Program-made: the position numbers and the translations under genes
The notes under the pieces: model-generated
The model's database searches: none
Told to the model about the DNA's origin: nothing
The model's input: only the letters and a program-made list of their open reading frames with translations
Assembly: GCA_964443885.1 (NCBI GenBank)
Contig: CAYUES010000009.1
Span: 1-30,479 of the forward strand
DNA length: 30,479 nt
Source: OMIS01 sp964443885
Lineage (GTDB): Bacteria > Patescibacteriota > Microgenomatia > UBA1400 > PJMF01
Reading direction: 5' to 3'
Shown here: positions 1-8,534 of the stretch, in pieces
Layout of the letters: every line of letters begins with the position of its first letter
How positions within the stretch are numbered: the first letter of the stretch is position 1

Positions 1-85
1 CGCCCACAAGTGCAAGGCAGACGCAAAGGACGACGAGCAAGCGAGTCATGTTTTTATCAGAAATCGGCGGGCGTAAGTGTTCCAT
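1..85 (-). CDS. 5' end of an unidentified membrane-anchored or secreted protein (partial)
   Basis: An ATG on the minus strand at 85-83 opens a frame that runs off the left edge with no stop, giving 28 codons. The peptide begins MEHLRPPISDKNMTRLLVVL and continues as a hydrophobic stretch rich in Leu, Val and Cys. That is the pattern of a short cytoplasmic N-terminus followed by a signal anchor or signal peptide. It starts 2 bases after the stop of the LCP gene, so the two are probably co-transcribed from the promoter near 1400. A second in-frame ATG at codon 13, just before the hydrophobic stretch, could also be the start. Too little is visible to assign a family. Confidence 0.55.
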   Translation of the reverse strand, partial: MEHLRPPISDKNMTRLLVVLCVCLALVG

Positions 86-87
86 GG

Positions 88-1386
88 TTACTTGATTCCT
101 AAATCTGTAGCTACTTCCTGTTTGAATTTTTCGGCGTCGCGGACTTCATAGACCCAGACTTTGTACTTGGGAATCGGTGGGTTGACTAACACGCCTGCTG
201 CATCTTCTGGATAAATTGAAAGTGTATGCGAATGTTGGGAAATACTATCTCTATATGGATATAAAGCTTTGCCAGTCGCTAGAAGTTCTGTGACAGGAAA
301 TACTGAGCCAAAGGTTTGTGTATAAAATAGATATAACGTACCAGCAACCTCAGGATTTGCTAAGACTTCTCGGTTCATTACTCTTTTCATCAAGGCTTCG
401 ATCACTTGCTGTTGGCGTTGGCCACGACTAATATCTGTACCGGTGTCACCCTCGCTGTGGCGACTGCGCACGTACTTGAGCACTTGCTCACCGTTCATAG
501 TTTGTGGACCAGTTTCAAACGTAATTGTCTCGTATAACTTAGCAGGATCGCGTTCGACAGTCACGTCGACATCTGTGCGCGGGAACATTGGATCGGTGAA
601 GCCTTGTGGAACGTCCACCTCGATGCCACCCACGGCATCAATCACCGCTGCGACCGTATTCATTGAAAGGACAACGGTGTGATGAATTGGTACCCCAGTC
701 ATTTGCTCAATCACTTCCCGAGGAAAGCGCTCTGGTTCATCAGGATACTTTTCAATTCCATACGAATAGAGAGAGTTAATCTTGGTTTGGTACTCAACAC
801 TCCAGATATCACGCGGGAAGGAAATAGTATAGATTTTGCCAGATTTGAGATCAATCGAAACTAAAATCATCGTATCGGTGAGGGGTGGAATATCGCCCCG
901 AGTAGCTAAGGTATCTGTACCAAGTAGCAAGACATTTTTACGACCATTAGTATTAGTTGGCGTGGCCGCTAAGCCTTCTTCGACAGTTGTCCGTAACTCT
1001 GAGATTGGGGTTTGGCTAGCCTGAGAAAACTTACGAACCTGGCTGTAGGCGTACCCCCCAACAGCGAGTGCCGTCACCAGTAGCATAATAAATGCAAAGA
1101 GTAACGCTAAGCCAGTCGCTTTCAGGAATATTCCTAAGAACGTTGGACCTTCGGAGCTGGGACGGTACGGTGTACGGTCGGTTGTAGCAGTCTTTGCAAG
1201 ATTCGACTCAAAAAGTGGCGGAGTGGACATAGGTATACCCGGCAGGGCAGAGTTATCCTCAATTGGTGGCGGGAGATTAACTCGATGAGGTGCAGACTTT
1301 TTTGAAGCAGCATCACTTGAGCTAGTAGCACGAGCTTGCTTACTTGATTTTTTCTTATTTGGTTGCTTTTGATGCTTCTTTGCCAC
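88..1386 (-). CDS. LytR-CpsA-Psr (LCP) family cell-wall glycopolymer ligase
   Basis: LCP enzymes transfer lipid-linked glycopolymers onto peptidoglycan or surface protein on the outer face of the membrane. The 432-residue protein starts with GTG, has a basic Lys/Ser/Pro-rich cytoplasmic tail of about 85 residues, one transmembrane helix at about 91-114, then the LCP domain at about 150-335. Visible motifs are NVLLLGTD (151-158), LTDTMILVSID (169-179), SFPRD (189-193), KINSLYSYG (202-210) and the arginine cluster of YVRSRH...DISRGQRQQQ (305-327), with R307, R309, R321 and R324. The Arg often found just before the (S/A)D(T/A) motif is Leu169 here. There is no C-terminal LytR_C domain. It is divergently transcribed from the flippase fusion gene, which suits a role in attaching the product of this locus. 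The family call is firm; the substrate is inferred. Confidence 0.93.
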   Translation of the reverse strand: MAKKHQKQPNKKKSSKQARATSSSDAASKKSAPHRVNLPPPIEDNSALPGIPMSTPPLFESNLAKTATTDRTPYRPSSEGPTFLGIFLKATGLALLFAFIMLLVTALAVGGYAYSQVRKFSQASQTPISELRTTVEEGLAATPTNTNGRKNVLLLGTDTLATRGDIPPLTDTMILVSIDLKSGKIYTISFPRDIWSVEYQTKINSLYSYGIEKYPDEPERFPREVIEQMTGVPIHHTVVLSMNTVAAVIDAVGGIEVDVPQGFTDPMFPRTDVDVTVERDPAKLYETITFETGPQTMNGEQVLKYVRSRHSEGDTGTDISRGQRQQQVIEALMKRVMNREVLANPEVAGTLYLFYTQTFGSVFPVTELLATGKALYPYRDSISQHSHTLSIYPEDAAGVLVNPPIPKYKVWVYEVRDAEKFKQEVATDLGIK

Positions 1387-1396
1387 AGTGCTTCTA

Positions 1397-1405
1397 ATCT
1401 TACCA
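1397..1405 (-). promoter_or_regulatory. Extended -10 promoter for the LCP gene
   Basis: On the minus strand TGGTAAGAT fits TGn-TANNNT, with TAAGAT as the -10 box. The predicted +1 lies about 4 bases before the GTG start, so the leader would be almost absent. No Shine-Dalgarno sequence is seen. Sequence match only. Confidence 0.35.
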
Positions 1406-1406
1406 T

Positions 1407-1436
1407 GAGACAGCAGAAAGGTAAGTAGGTTACAAT
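1407..1436 (+). promoter_or_regulatory. Promoter for the flippase-fusion operon, predicted leaderless
   Basis: GAGACA (1407-1412), an 18-base spacer and TACAAT (1431-1436) resemble a sigma-70 promoter. Seven bases past the -10 box is 1443, the A of the ATG, so the transcript would have no 5' leader. It overlaps the oppositely directed LCP promoter within a 56-base intergenic region. Confidence 0.45.
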
Positions 1437-1442
1437 AGATGA

Positions 1443-4400
1443 ATGCAGTTTTTCAAACTTGGCAACCTCTGGAAGTGGCTGGTGCTAACACTTATTGTTG
1501 TAGCTTGTTCGTGGCCACTTTTGAACTCACAGATGTTTTTTACCCATGATTTTGTGCACGGTGTGCGGATTGCTGAGATGGCACGAGCACTGCAGGATGG
1601 CCACTTTCCCGTCCGCTGGAGTAGTAACTTTGGCTATGGCTACGGCATGCCACTTTTTGAGTTTTATGCGCCGCTGCCGTTTTATGTCGGAGCGATACTG
1701 TATCTATTAGGTGTGCCATTAGTCTTGAGTGTTAAACTGCTGTTTTTGCTAGCAAATGTTTTGACTGTCTGGGGTGCTTATAAACTTGGTGCGAAGCTGG
1801 CTGGTCCCAAACATGCCACGCTGATTGGGTTGGTGACAGCTGCATTGATTGCCCTGGCTCCGTATCGGGCTTTAAATATGTATATTCGTGGTGCTTTGAG
1901 TGAGACTTGGGGCATTATGGCCTTGGTTTGGGTTATCTATAGTACGATCTTGGTTTTGCAGCGCAAGAAGTACAGTCAGTTTATCTTGATTGCTAGTTTA
2001 GTAGCAATGTTCCTCAGTCATAACTTGCTCACCATGATTGCGGTGCCATTTGTCGCAATCTGGACGATCGGCATGTTCGTGTATACCCAGTGGTCTGCAA
2101 TGACTTCAGGTACAGAAAAAATTTGGAAGCTGATCTTGGCACATCTGGGACGATTTACCCTGATCTATGTCTTGGCAGTTGCGGCTGCTTGCTTCTACGT
2201 AGTTCCAGCCTTTGCAGAAAAGGACTTCACTCGTGTTCAAGATTCAACGACCGGTGGTTACTTTAGTTATGAGTTGCATTTCCTCTATATCAGGCAGTTA
2301 CTCAGACCAGGCTGGGCGTATGGCGGCTCGGAGTGGGGACCAGATGACAAACTATCGTTTTTCATAGGGTATGGGCAAATTGTCGGAGTTTTGCTAGCTG
2401 CTGTTGCTGGCGCTCTTGGACTACTGCAGTGGATCAAAACAAAAGAAAAGACTATAGCGGTGCGTGGTTCACTTTTTGTACTAAGCCTAGCAGCTGCAGC
2501 AGTCGGATTAGCACTCTTTATGACGTTGGGCAAAGCAAAGCCGATCTGGGATCAGATCGAGTTCTTTTCGTTCATTCAGTTCCCATGGCGTTTCTACTCG
2601 CCAGCGCTCATTTTTATTGGCGTTGTAACGGCGGTTGGGTTGCGACTACTAAGCACGTTCCTTTCAAAAAAACTTTTGCTTATTTGTGCGGCAGTGGTGC
2701 TAAGCGTAACAATTGGTGTTAACTACGCCTACTTCCGACCAGAATATTACTTAGATAATGAACCTGCTTTGTACTACGATTCTCCTGAAAAAACTCGTGA
2801 ACACATGAGCGGAATCTTGCCCGACTACATTCCTGTCGGTATTCCTCAAAATCCACCCGTTTCAACTAGTCTCATCAACTGCGCACAATTTTCTGTTTGT
2901 GGAAATGTGCAGGTTTTAGAAGATAAAACCCAAGAGAAAGTCATAGATATAACGATGCTTGCAGCGGGGCAAGTGACGCTGGATATTGCAAACTACCCAG
3001 GCTGGGAAGTGCAAGTTGATGGACAAAAAGCAGCAGTGATGACGTCAACAGAAGGGCTTATTACTGTGCAGGTGCCTGAGGGTGAACATCAGCTTATAGT
3101 GAGATTTGGATCCTCACCAGTTCGGCAAGTTGCTGACTTACTATCACTGATTAGCATCTCGATTGTAATTGGTTGGGCATTATTTATTTGGCTCAAGAGT
3201 GACTTTGAAGCAATGCCAGATACGAGTAAAACAATCTCTGAAAGCCGTATATCAAATCTACCGCGCGATATTGAATTGGAACAAACTCCCGCAGGTAGTA
3301 CTCAGTCAACTGAGGAAGAAGAAGCGGCCACGATGAACGCGATTAAAACTAAGTCGGTGAGTGGGGCATTTTCATACTTTGCTCGGACAATTTTACTCCA
3401 GGCTGTTGGGTTGAGTTCAGCTCTAATTTTGGGGGCATTTTTTAGTCCTGAGGATTTCGGGTTATATGGACTGGTCGTGCAAGTAATTGGCATTTTGATT
3501 TTTCTTTCGGATATTGGATTGGCAGCAGCCTTGATTCAGAAAAAAGATGAGCCATCGCAACAAGATTATGCAACGGTTTTTACAGTCCAGCAACTTTTAT
3601 CATGGGCGATTGTTTTAATCTGTGGCGGATTGATTTACTTTGGCGTCTTTGCCGATAAACTTGGGGTTACTGGCAACTGGATTCTTTTCGCACTAGCATT
3701 ATCGTTCCCTCTGGCTGCGATGAAGACGATCCCTTCGATTATTCTTGAGCGCAAGCTCGACTTTTCAAAACTGGTGATTCCACAAGTTATTGAGCAACTC
3801 AGTTTCCACGCAATTTTGATTTACATGGCTTGGAATGGTGCAGGGGCGATTGCCTATGCCTATGCGATTATTGCTCGGTCGGTCTTGGGAGTGATTACCA
3901 TCTATCGAATTGCACCATGGAAAATCTCAGTTGGAATTTATAAGGATGCTTTGCATACCCTGCTAAGCATTGGTATGAAGTTTCAGCTCAACGATGCCTT
4001 AGCTCGGGTAAAAGATCAGTTATTCTTTATGGTGATAGGGTTGTACTTCCCGCTTAATCAATTTGGATTTATTCAGTGGGCAAAGAACTGGTCACTTTAT
4101 CCGTACAACTTAACAGTTCAAAATGTAATGGCAATTACGTTCTCGACTTTCTCGAGACTGCAACATAACAAACAGCTCCTGCGACGAGCGATTGAAAAAT
4201 CACTATTCTTTATCTGTTTATTGATCTTCCCAATTATTGCAGGCATGAGTGTGTATGTGTATCCAATGGTTTTGTTAACGCCTGAGTACCACCAGTGGCT
4301 ACCTGCACTGCCAAGTTTCATTTTATTCACGATCAGTGTTTTGTTTAGTGCGATTGCCTCTCCACTAGTCAATGCTTTGAATGCAGTAGGTGAGATTAAT

Positions 4401-4778
4401 AAAACTCTGCGATTGATGGTACTCTGGACGATCCTGACTTGGTTGCTGACTCCAATTTGTATTTTCTTCTTTGGCTTTACTGGTGTCAGTGTCTCAGCAC
4501 TCTTAATAGGCTTTAGTTCAGTTCTACCAATTGTATATATAAAGCGAGTTGTTGAGTTGTCAGTTTGGGACCAAATCTGGCGACCTTTCTTGGGTAGTGT
4601 GGTCTTGGCTGGAGTTGGTTTGGGCTTGCAACAACTGTTGCCAATAAGTTGGCTATCATTAATTTTGATTATGTTGCTAAGTGGGCTGAGTTATGTCGGG
4701 GCACTACTTATAGTTGGTCGAGCACAAATGATTCAAGAAATTGGCCCATTTGTAGCGGCAATACGAAAAAAAGTATAA
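1443..4778 (+). CDS. Fusion: PTPS-related/YfhO-like GT-C membrane module + Wzx-type polysaccharide flippase
   Basis: This 1111-residue membrane protein contains two proteins that are normally separate. Residues 1-590 resemble the PTPS-related membrane family (PF10131; the name does not imply pterin chemistry): a first-loop HD (H35, D36), the signature PLFEFYAPLPF (70-80), about ten hydrophobic segments, then a soluble extracytoplasmic beta-rich part (about 490-560, including NYPGWEVQVDGQ) as in YfhO-like proteins, and a last helix at about 563-585. A polar, Glu/Ser/Thr-rich linker (about 590-630) leads to Met631. Residues 631-1111 look like a full-length MOP-superfamily flippase (Wzx/RfbX/TuaB type), with about 12-14 hydrophobic segments and the motif FFSPEDFGLYGLV. 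The frame is open throughout. The internal ATG at 3333 could also start a free flippase, though no clear Shine-Dalgarno precedes it. Expected role: a sugar transfer outside plus export of lipid-linked oligosaccharide. Confidence 0.85.
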   Translation: MQFFKLGNLWKWLVLTLIVVACSWPLLNSQMFFTHDFVHGVRIAEMARALQDGHFPVRWSSNFGYGYGMPLFEFYAPLPFYVGAILYLLGVPLVLSVKLLFLLANVLTVWGAYKLGAKLAGPKHATLIGLVTAALIALAPYRALNMYIRGALSETWGIMALVWVIYSTILVLQRKKYSQFILIASLVAMFLSHNLLTMIAVPFVAIWTIGMFVYTQWSAMTSGTEKIWKLILAHLGRFTLIYVLAVAAACFYVVPAFAEKDFTRVQDSTTGGYFSYELHFLYIRQLLRPGWAYGGSEWGPDDKLSFFIGYGQIVGVLLAAVAGALGLLQWIKTKEKTIAVRGSLFVLSLAAAAVGLALFMTLGKAKPIWDQIEFFSFIQFPWRFYSPALIFIGVVTAVGLRLLSTFLSKKLLLICAAVVLSVTIGVNYAYFRPEYYLDNEPALYYDSPEKTREHMSGILPDYIPVGIPQNPPVSTSLINCAQFSVCGNVQVLEDKTQEKVIDITMLAAGQVTLDIANYPGWEVQVDGQKAAVMTSTEGLITVQVPEGEHQLIVRFGSSPVRQVADLLSLISISIVIGWALFIWLKSDFEAMPDTSKTISESRISNLPRDIELEQTPAGSTQSTEEEEAATMNAIKTKSVSGAFSYFARTILLQAVGLSSALILGAFFSPEDFGLYGLVVQVIGILIFLSDIGLAAALIQKKDEPSQQDYATVFTVQQLLSWAIVLICGGLIYFGVFADKLGVTGNWILFALALSFPLAAMKTIPSIILERKLDFSKLVIPQVIEQLSFHAILIYMAWNGAGAIAYAYAIIARSVLGVITIYRIAPWKISVGIYKDALHTLLSIGMKFQLNDALARVKDQLFFMVIGLYFPLNQFGFIQWAKNWSLYPYNLTVQNVMAITFSTFSRLQHNKQLLRRAIEKSLFFICLLIFPIIAGMSVYVYPMVLLTPEYHQWLPALPSFILFTISVLFSAIASPLVNALNAVGEINKTLRLMVLWTILTWLLTPICIFFFGFTGVSVSALLIGFSSVLPIVYIKRVVELSVWDQIWRPFLGSVVLAGVGLGLQQLLPISWLSLILIMLLSGLSYVGALLIVGRAQMIQEIGPFVAAIRKKV

Positions 4779-4781
4779 CAA

Positions 4782-4811
4782 TTGGTAGTTGCCGCTGAAT
4801 GTGAGTATAAT
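4782..4811 (+). promoter_or_regulatory. Internal promoter before the first GT2 gene, predicted leaderless
   Basis: TTGGTA (4782-4787), an 18-base spacer and a perfect TATAAT (4806-4811) lie just after the stop of the fusion gene. The predicted +1 is 4818, the G of a GTG codon. This favours GTG 4818 over the in-frame TTG at 4782 as the start of the next gene, since the TTG coincides with the -35 box. Confidence 0.5.
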
Positions 4812-4817
4812 ACTCCT

Positions 4818-5732
4818 GTGACACACACATCTATTATTTTAGTCCACTTTAATTCTGACGAAGAAACAACGAGTTGTTTGCGTAGTCTAGAAAAAATCAC
4901 CCTGCGAAAGAATGAGTACTCAATTGTGGTAGTTGATAATGGCTCGACGACTCCCTATCAAAAGCCTGAGCTCAGTAACGCCGCTTCTGTACATTTTTTA
5001 CGCAGTGAATCAAACAAAGGTTTTACCGGTGGCAATAACTTAGGTATTCACTACGCGATTGAAACGTTTAATTCTGACAATGTAATTCTTCTTAATAACG
5101 ATACGCTGGTTGCTCCAGATGCCTTTGAGATACTTATTGAGCATGCCGCCAAGCATTCTCGAGCGGGCATTGTTGCACCCAAGATTTACTTTGCCAAAGG
5201 ACGTGAGTATCACGGCGATAGCTATACAAATGATCAACGCGGTGATGTGCTCTGGTATGGCGGTGGTAGCATTGATTGGGATCACCTGGTAGCCTTTCAT
5301 CGGGGAGTCGATGAAGTTGATCGAGGCCAGTTTGCACATCAAAAGAACAGTGAGTTTGCGACGGGCTGTTGTATGTTGATTAAACGTGAAATTATTGAAA
5401 AGGTGGGGTTACTGGACAAACGCTACTTCCTGTACCTAGAAGATGTTGACTTTAATATGAGAACTAAGCAGTTTGGCTATGAAGTTCACTATTGTGATGA
5501 CGCCAAGATTTGGCACATTAATGCTGGCTCGAGTAGTGGCTCTGGTTCGAGGTTGCATGTGTACTATCAAACTCGTAACCGGCTGCTGTTTTTTCAGCTG
5601 TATGGTTCATTGAAAACCAAGCTCGTTCTGGTTAGACTGTTACTACGCTATGTATTTACTGGTAGCAAGTACGAGCGACTTGGTGCATTGCACTATCTTT
5701 TAGCTCAGTATGGAAAACAGCCCATTCTATGA
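4818..5732 (+). CDS. GT2 family glycosyltransferase (WbbL/COG1216 type)
   Basis: This is a 304-residue GT-A-fold glycosyltransferase expected to act at the inner face of the membrane, adding a sugar (often rhamnose in this family) to a lipid-linked acceptor. It shows SIILVHFNS (5-13), a nucleotide-binding Asp in VVVDNGS (D40), NKGFTGGNNLG (66-76) typical of COG1216, the metal-binding LLNNDT (91-96) and a downstream YLEDVDFNMR motif with the likely catalytic acidic pair. The frame is open 12 codons upstream to TTG 4782, but that extension encodes a promoter-like sequence and does not look like the family's N-terminus, so GTG 4818 is preferred. Its stop overlaps the next start (ATGA). Donor and acceptor cannot be read from sequence. 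Confidence 0.85.
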   Translation: MTHTSIILVHFNSDEETTSCLRSLEKITLRKNEYSIVVVDNGSTTPYQKPELSNAASVHFLRSESNKGFTGGNNLGIHYAIETFNSDNVILLNNDTLVAPDAFEILIEHAAKHSRAGIVAPKIYFAKGREYHGDSYTNDQRGDVLWYGGGSIDWDHLVAFHRGVDEVDRGQFAHQKNSEFATGCCMLIKREIIEKVGLLDKRYFLYLEDVDFNMRTKQFGYEVHYCDDAKIWHINAGSSSGSGSRLHVYYQTRNRLLFFQLYGSLKTKLVLVRLLLRYVFTGSKYERLGALHYLLAQYGKQPIL

Positions 5733-6547
5733 TCAAACAACCAATTACCGCCGTTATCATTGCCTACAACGAAGAAGCTATGCTTGCTGCCTGCATAGAC
5801 ACCTTAGAGTGGTGCAGTGAGATTGTAGTGATAGATAATGGTTCAAGCGATGAAACGGTTAAAATTGCCGAACAAAAGGGCGCGCGCGTGATTACTGCCA
5901 AGCACTCTTCATTCGCAAAGCTGCGCAACGAAGCACTCAAGCACATCAAAACCGACTGGATTTTATACATTGATGCTGACGAGCGAACTACACCCACATT
6001 AGCTAAAGAAATTCTGGTTCACATCGAAACTAACTCTGCCGATGTCTTTGTATTGAAGCGGAGTAATATTTTTTTTGGCAAAGAGTTCCAGTATGGCGGC
6101 TGGGAAACCGATGAAGTAACTCGTGTTTTTAAAAAGGATGTTTTACAAGAATGGACCGGCGTTGTGCATGAATCGCCACAGTTTGAAGGCAGTACGATCA
6201 CTTTGCAAGCACCGCTCATTCACTTGACGCATCGTGATATTCAAAGTGGTCTGTTTAAGTCAGCAAGTTGGACTTTCCGAGAAGCTGAGTTGCTGCATAA
6301 AGCCAACATTGGCAAAGTAACGGTGTTGACGATGATTCGCAAAGCTATCATGGAAGTACTTCGTCGCGTAGTCTTCAAAAAAGGCTATAAAGATGGCGAG
6401 GCTGGCTGGGTAGAAGGCTTGACTCAAGGAATGAACAAGTTTTTAGTGTACGCCCAAGTTTGGGAGCTCCAACAAACTCCTTCAATACCTGAGTTGTACA
6501 AAACCGAAGAAGAGAAAATCTCACAACTTTGGAAAGCCGAGAAGTAG
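5729..6547 (+). CDS. GT2 family glycosyltransferase (WaaE/KdtX-like)
   Basis: This 272-residue enzyme matches the WaaE-like branch of GT2, which includes beta-1,4-glucosyltransferases of lipopolysaccharide core synthesis. Visible are the start ITAVIIAYNEE (6-16), the Asp of VVIDNGSSDETV (D36), the phrase KGARVI (50-55), the DxD motif YIDADE (80-85, D82 and D84) and the GVVHE segment common in this group. The ATG overlaps the previous stop by 4 bases (ATGA), so translation is probably coupled. It is one of two WaaE-like proteins in the window; the other is at 20442. No lipopolysaccharide is expected in Patescibacteria, so the acceptor is probably another lipid-linked glycan. The fold and branch are clear; the substrate is not. 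Confidence 0.88.
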   Translation: MIKQPITAVIIAYNEEAMLAACIDTLEWCSEIVVIDNGSSDETVKIAEQKGARVITAKHSSFAKLRNEALKHIKTDWILYIDADERTTPTLAKEILVHIETNSADVFVLKRSNIFFGKEFQYGGWETDEVTRVFKKDVLQEWTGVVHESPQFEGSTITLQAPLIHLTHRDIQSGLFKSASWTFREAELLHKANIGKVTVLTMIRKAIMEVLRRVVFKKGYKDGEAGWVEGLTQGMNKFLVYAQVWELQQTPSIPELYKTEEEKISQLWKAEK

Positions 6548-6549
6548 CT

Positions 6550-7638
6550 ATGCAGATTTGTTTTTACTCGCCATATTTCCCCAATCACTTTGGTGGGGGA
6601 GAAAAGCATCTTTTGGATGTGGCGGTAGAAGCGGCCAAAACTCATCAAGTATCTGTCGGGATTAGTGGCGTAGCAGACAAACAAGAACTGCAGAAAATCC
6701 AAGTTAAGTATGAAGAGTTTTATGGTAAGTCATTGCAGTCACTAGACTTTGTAGCGTCGCCGTTAGGTTCGACAGCATCATTTTTTCAAAAATTATGGTG
6801 GACGAATACTTTTGATGCGATTTACTACGTGACCGACGGCTCGCTATTTTTTAGTTTAGCAAAGTACAACTACCTCCATGTTCAAATTCCGTTCACCCAA
6901 CAGTTGAGTGTTTTAGATACAGTCAAACTGCACTGTTGGCAGTCAATTAATACTAACTCAGAGTTTACCAAGCACAGTATTGAAAAGTACTGGCAAGTAA
7001 AAGTAAACAAAGTGATTAATCCAATGGTTGATCTTGATAGTTTCACTAAAAAAACTAAGAAGGAAAAAGTTATTTTGCATGTGGGTAGATTTTTTAAACA
7101 GCTACATGCCAAGCGCCAAGATATTTTGTTGAGTATCTTCAAAAAACTTTCAGACGAACATCAAAGAGAAATGAAAGACTGGAAGCTGCAGTTTGTGGGT
7201 TCTGTTGAAGATCAAGATTATTTTGATGAACTACAGAAAAGTGCTAAAAACTATAGCGTCGATTTTTTTACAACTGCTTCTCGTGCTGAAGTAATTGCTC
7301 AGTACCAAAAAGCTGCTATCTACTGGCATGCGACGGGTTTTGAAGTTGATGAAGAGAAACAACCTGAAAAGGTCGAACATTTTGGCATTACAACTATTGA
7401 GGCAATGGCAGCGGCAACGGTGCCACTCGTTATTGCAAAAGGTGGCCAGCGCGAAGTATTGGGTGATTTATACGAAGAACTCCACTGGGATACTCCTGAA
7501 GAGTGTGCGAGTAAAACGCTAGCCCTGATTACTAATCAAAAAAAATATCAGAAACTCCAAGAACAAGTAGTCGCTCAAGCTGCCAACTTTGCTGCAACTG
7601 AGTTTAGTAAAAAAGTTACTGCATTGTTTACTGTATGA
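6550..7638 (+). CDS. GT4 family glycosyltransferase
   Basis: This 362-residue protein has a GT-B fold. Its N-terminus MQICFYSPYFPNHFGGGEKH has the Gly-rich acceptor-side loop. VILHVGRFF begins the C-terminal donor-binding domain, and the EX7E motif runs from E276 to E284 (EHFGITTIE), followed by AMAAATVPLVIAKGG. These are the family's donor phosphate and sugar binding elements, and the enzyme is expected to be a retaining transferase. A TTG at 6529 inside the previous gene would add 7 residues, but ATG 6550, 2 bases after the previous stop, fits the family start better. The pattern resembles ALG11-type and related GT4 enzymes, but I would not assign a sugar. Confidence 0.88.
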   Translation: MQICFYSPYFPNHFGGGEKHLLDVAVEAAKTHQVSVGISGVADKQELQKIQVKYEEFYGKSLQSLDFVASPLGSTASFFQKLWWTNTFDAIYYVTDGSLFFSLAKYNYLHVQIPFTQQLSVLDTVKLHCWQSINTNSEFTKHSIEKYWQVKVNKVINPMVDLDSFTKKTKKEKVILHVGRFFKQLHAKRQDILLSIFKKLSDEHQREMKDWKLQFVGSVEDQDYFDELQKSAKNYSVDFFTTASRAEVIAQYQKAAIYWHATGFEVDEEKQPEKVEHFGITTIEAMAAATVPLVIAKGGQREVLGDLYEELHWDTPEECASKTLALITNQKKYQKLQEQVVAQAANFAATEFSKKVTALFTV

Positions 7639-8528
7639 AAAAAATTAGCGTAATCATTCCTAGCTTTAATGCTGTTGCACTACTGCAAAAAAATTTGCCA
7701 AAAGTTTTGGCAGCGATGAGTGCAGGAGATGAGCTGGTGATTGTTGATGATAACGGAACTGATGAAACTTTAAACTGGCTGGTGGATGAGTTTAAGTTGG
7801 AGTCAGTTATTTTACAGCCAAGTACTGTTTCCAAGCAGTACTACCCGAATCCAAATCTAGTGGCCTACGATGCGTTTCAAGCTCAACTTGAGCACCATAC
7901 AAAAAGAGTAGTGATAACTGCGCTTCGCCTTAAACAGAACTTGCGTTTTGCTGGTGCCGCTAATTTAGGTGTTTTGCTGGCTCAAAATGAACTGGTTTTC
8001 TTATGCAACAATGACGTTGTTCCTGAAAAAGACTGTCTGGATTATCTTCGTCCTCACTTTGACGACGAAGCAGTTTTTGCAGTCGGTTGCTTGGAGTTTG
8101 AAGATACGCAAAAAGGACAGAAGAGCGGTAAAAATATTTTGTACTTTGAACAGGGCTTGTTTCAACATAATCGCGCAAAAAACTTTACGAGCGGTGAAAC
8201 AGCTTGGGCAAGTGGGGGCAGTGCTTTATATGATCGTGCTAAGTGGTTAGCGTTAGAAGGATTTGATCAAGCATTTTATCCAGCATACTGGGAAGATATT
8301 GACCTCTCGTTTCGTGCACGACAGAACGGTTGGCAAGTGCTTTTTGAAGAAAACGCAGTGGTGTATCACAAACATGAATCAACACATCGGGACGTTTTTG
8401 GTGAACAGAAAATGCAGCGAATTAGTTGGAGAAACTCTTTTATCTTTACTTGGAAAAATGCTACCGTTGCTCAACGATTTTTGTTCATACTGTGGCTGCC
8501 GTACTGGCTGTATAAAAGTAAGCAGTAG
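7635..8528 (+). CDS. GT2 family glycosyltransferase (WbbL/COG1216 type)
   Basis: This 297-residue cytoplasmic GT-A enzyme shows KISVIIPSFNA (3-13), IVDDNGTDET (36-45), FAGAANLG (105-112), the metal-binding CNNDVVPE (124-131), and the C-terminal signature ASGGSALYDR (192-201) followed by YWEDIDLSFRA (218-228) and HKHEST. E220 and D221 are the probable catalytic acidic pair. The layout matches bacterial rhamnosyltransferase-like proteins of COG1216. The segment at about 50-100 between the first Asp motif and the FAGAANLG motif is longer than in the GT2 at 4818. Its ATG overlaps the preceding TGA (ATGA). The donor is not determinable. Confidence 0.88.
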   Translation: MKKISVIIPSFNAVALLQKNLPKVLAAMSAGDELVIVDDNGTDETLNWLVDEFKLESVILQPSTVSKQYYPNPNLVAYDAFQAQLEHHTKRVVITALRLKQNLRFAGAANLGVLLAQNELVFLCNNDVVPEKDCLDYLRPHFDDEAVFAVGCLEFEDTQKGQKSGKNILYFEQGLFQHNRAKNFTSGETAWASGGSALYDRAKWLALEGFDQAFYPAYWEDIDLSFRARQNGWQVLFEENAVVYHKHESTHRDVFGEQKMQRISWRNSFIFTWKNATVAQRFLFILWLPYWLYKSKQ

Positions 8529-8534
8529 GTTTTT

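Noticed and set aside
1443..3332. Pterin biosynthesis enzyme
   Set aside because: The Pfam name of the membrane family is historical. The sequence is a polytopic membrane protein with a GT-C-like first loop and no pterin synthase motif.
5040..5342. Minus-strand open frames of 67 and 100 codons
   Set aside because: They lie inside the COG1216-type GT2 gene, whose motifs are clear, and show no family features of their own.
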